Source: Lachnospiraceae bacterium (GTDB taxonomy: Bacteria > Bacillota > Clostridia > Lachnospirales > Lachnospiraceae). Taken from it: a stretch of DNA of 64,000 nucleotides. The notes beneath the pieces are model-generated. The model saw nothing but the letters and a program-made list of their open reading frames with translations. It was not told the DNA's origin and did not search any database. This document shows, piece after piece, positions 63,815 through 64,000 of the stretch (position 1 is its first letter; the number at the start of each line of letters is the position of its first letter). Where the stretch lies: the NCBI GenBank assembly GCA_017472605.1, contig JAFUPV010000027.1, positions 151,318 to 215,317 of the forward strand, given 5' to 3'. The position numbers and the translations under genes are program-made.

Positions 63815-64000
63815 ATGAAACGTTTTGCGTCAATGATACTTTCTGCGCTGCTGTTGTCCGCCAGCGTCTGCGCGGAGGAAATCAGCCTGACAGACGAGCT
63901 TGGTCTGACGGCGGAGTCTAAGCCTGCCAGCAGCTATACCACAGAAATTAACTCGGCTGTGTATTCCCAGCTGGATTTCGAGGACACCAGTGAATATGAA
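63815..64000 (+). CDS. Secreted protein, 3'-truncated; possibly alkylsulfatase-like
   Basis: ATG 63815 with AAGGAGAG upstream opens a frame that is still open at the window edge (62 codons). Residues 1-21 form a signal peptide (MKRFASMILSALLLSASVCA). The following EINSAVYSQLDFEDTSEYE resembles the N-terminal segment of alkylsulfatase-type metallo-beta-lactamase-fold proteins, where an Asn-x-x-Val stretch precedes an acidic LPFDD-like motif. This is a weak match from very little sequence. Confidence 0.5.
   Translation, partial: MKRFASMILSALLLSASVCAEEISLTDELGLTAESKPASSYTTEINSAVYSQLDFEDTSEYE

Overview
The window looks like chromosomal DNA from a spore-forming Clostridia, most likely a Lachnospiraceae gut bacterium of about 50% GC. 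The pointers are an ispE-gntR-spoIIR neighbourhood, YesM/YesN-type two-component proteins, LplB/YtcP-type sugar permeases, a T-box in front of ileS and near-consensus Firmicutes promoters. The genus cannot be fixed from what is visible. I see no rRNA, tRNA, CRISPR array, prophage or insertion sequence.

Layout. 1-13.9 kb: the end of a GH2 glycosidase, an AlbA_2-type DNA-binding regulator with a 21-bp tandem repeat, a membrane-anchored protein of unknown function, a eukaryote-type glycogen branching enzyme, a GH28 pectinase, a divergent pair of (alpha/alpha)6-type glycosidase-like genes and a YesN response regulator. 14.4-31.5 kb: the core of a glycan-utilisation locus, with a Gfo/Idh/MocA oxidoreductase, a large glycosidase-like gene interrupted by one in-frame TAA, an AraC regulator, a YesM sensor kinase, a complete ABC importer (two permeases and a binding protein), then GH95, GH29 and GH31 enzymes. 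31.5-45.9 kb: an Rpn-type nuclease, a methyltransferase overlapping a DUF2079 membrane protein, GH105, an ADP-ribosylglycohydrolase-like protein, a DUF5060/DUF4038 (apiosidase-like) enzyme, an ECF sigma factor with an LCP-type membrane protein, a GH43-like protein, a CapA-like protein and a discoidin-like protein. 46-64 kb: mainly housekeeping genes (citrate synthase, M28 peptidase, YfcE phosphodiesterase, Mrp, RelB/YoeB toxin-antitoxin, ispE, gntR, spoIIR, ileS with T-box, glgP), plus a sigma/anti-sigma unit followed by a visibly decayed ABC transporter.

How the genes work together. Nearly all glycosidases lack signal peptides, so the likely scheme is import of complex oligosaccharides by the ABC transporter, controlled by the YesM/YesN pair and the AraC protein, followed by cytosolic trimming of fucosyl, xylosyl/glucosyl, galactosyl/glucuronyl, galacturonyl and possibly apiosyl residues. 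This fits plant cell-wall side chains (pectin such as rhamnogalacturonan, or fucosylated xyloglucan), but the substrate is inferred.

Most notable points: the single in-frame TAA splitting an otherwise intact 937-codon gene; an ABC transporter in decay, with a permease frameshift, an ATPase missing its H-loop segment and a 17-bp minisatellite ending at the ATPase start codon; several tandem repeats inside genes with units divisible by three; an ECF sigma factor paired with an LCP protein; and an ADP-ribosylglycohydrolase-like protein within a glycan locus.
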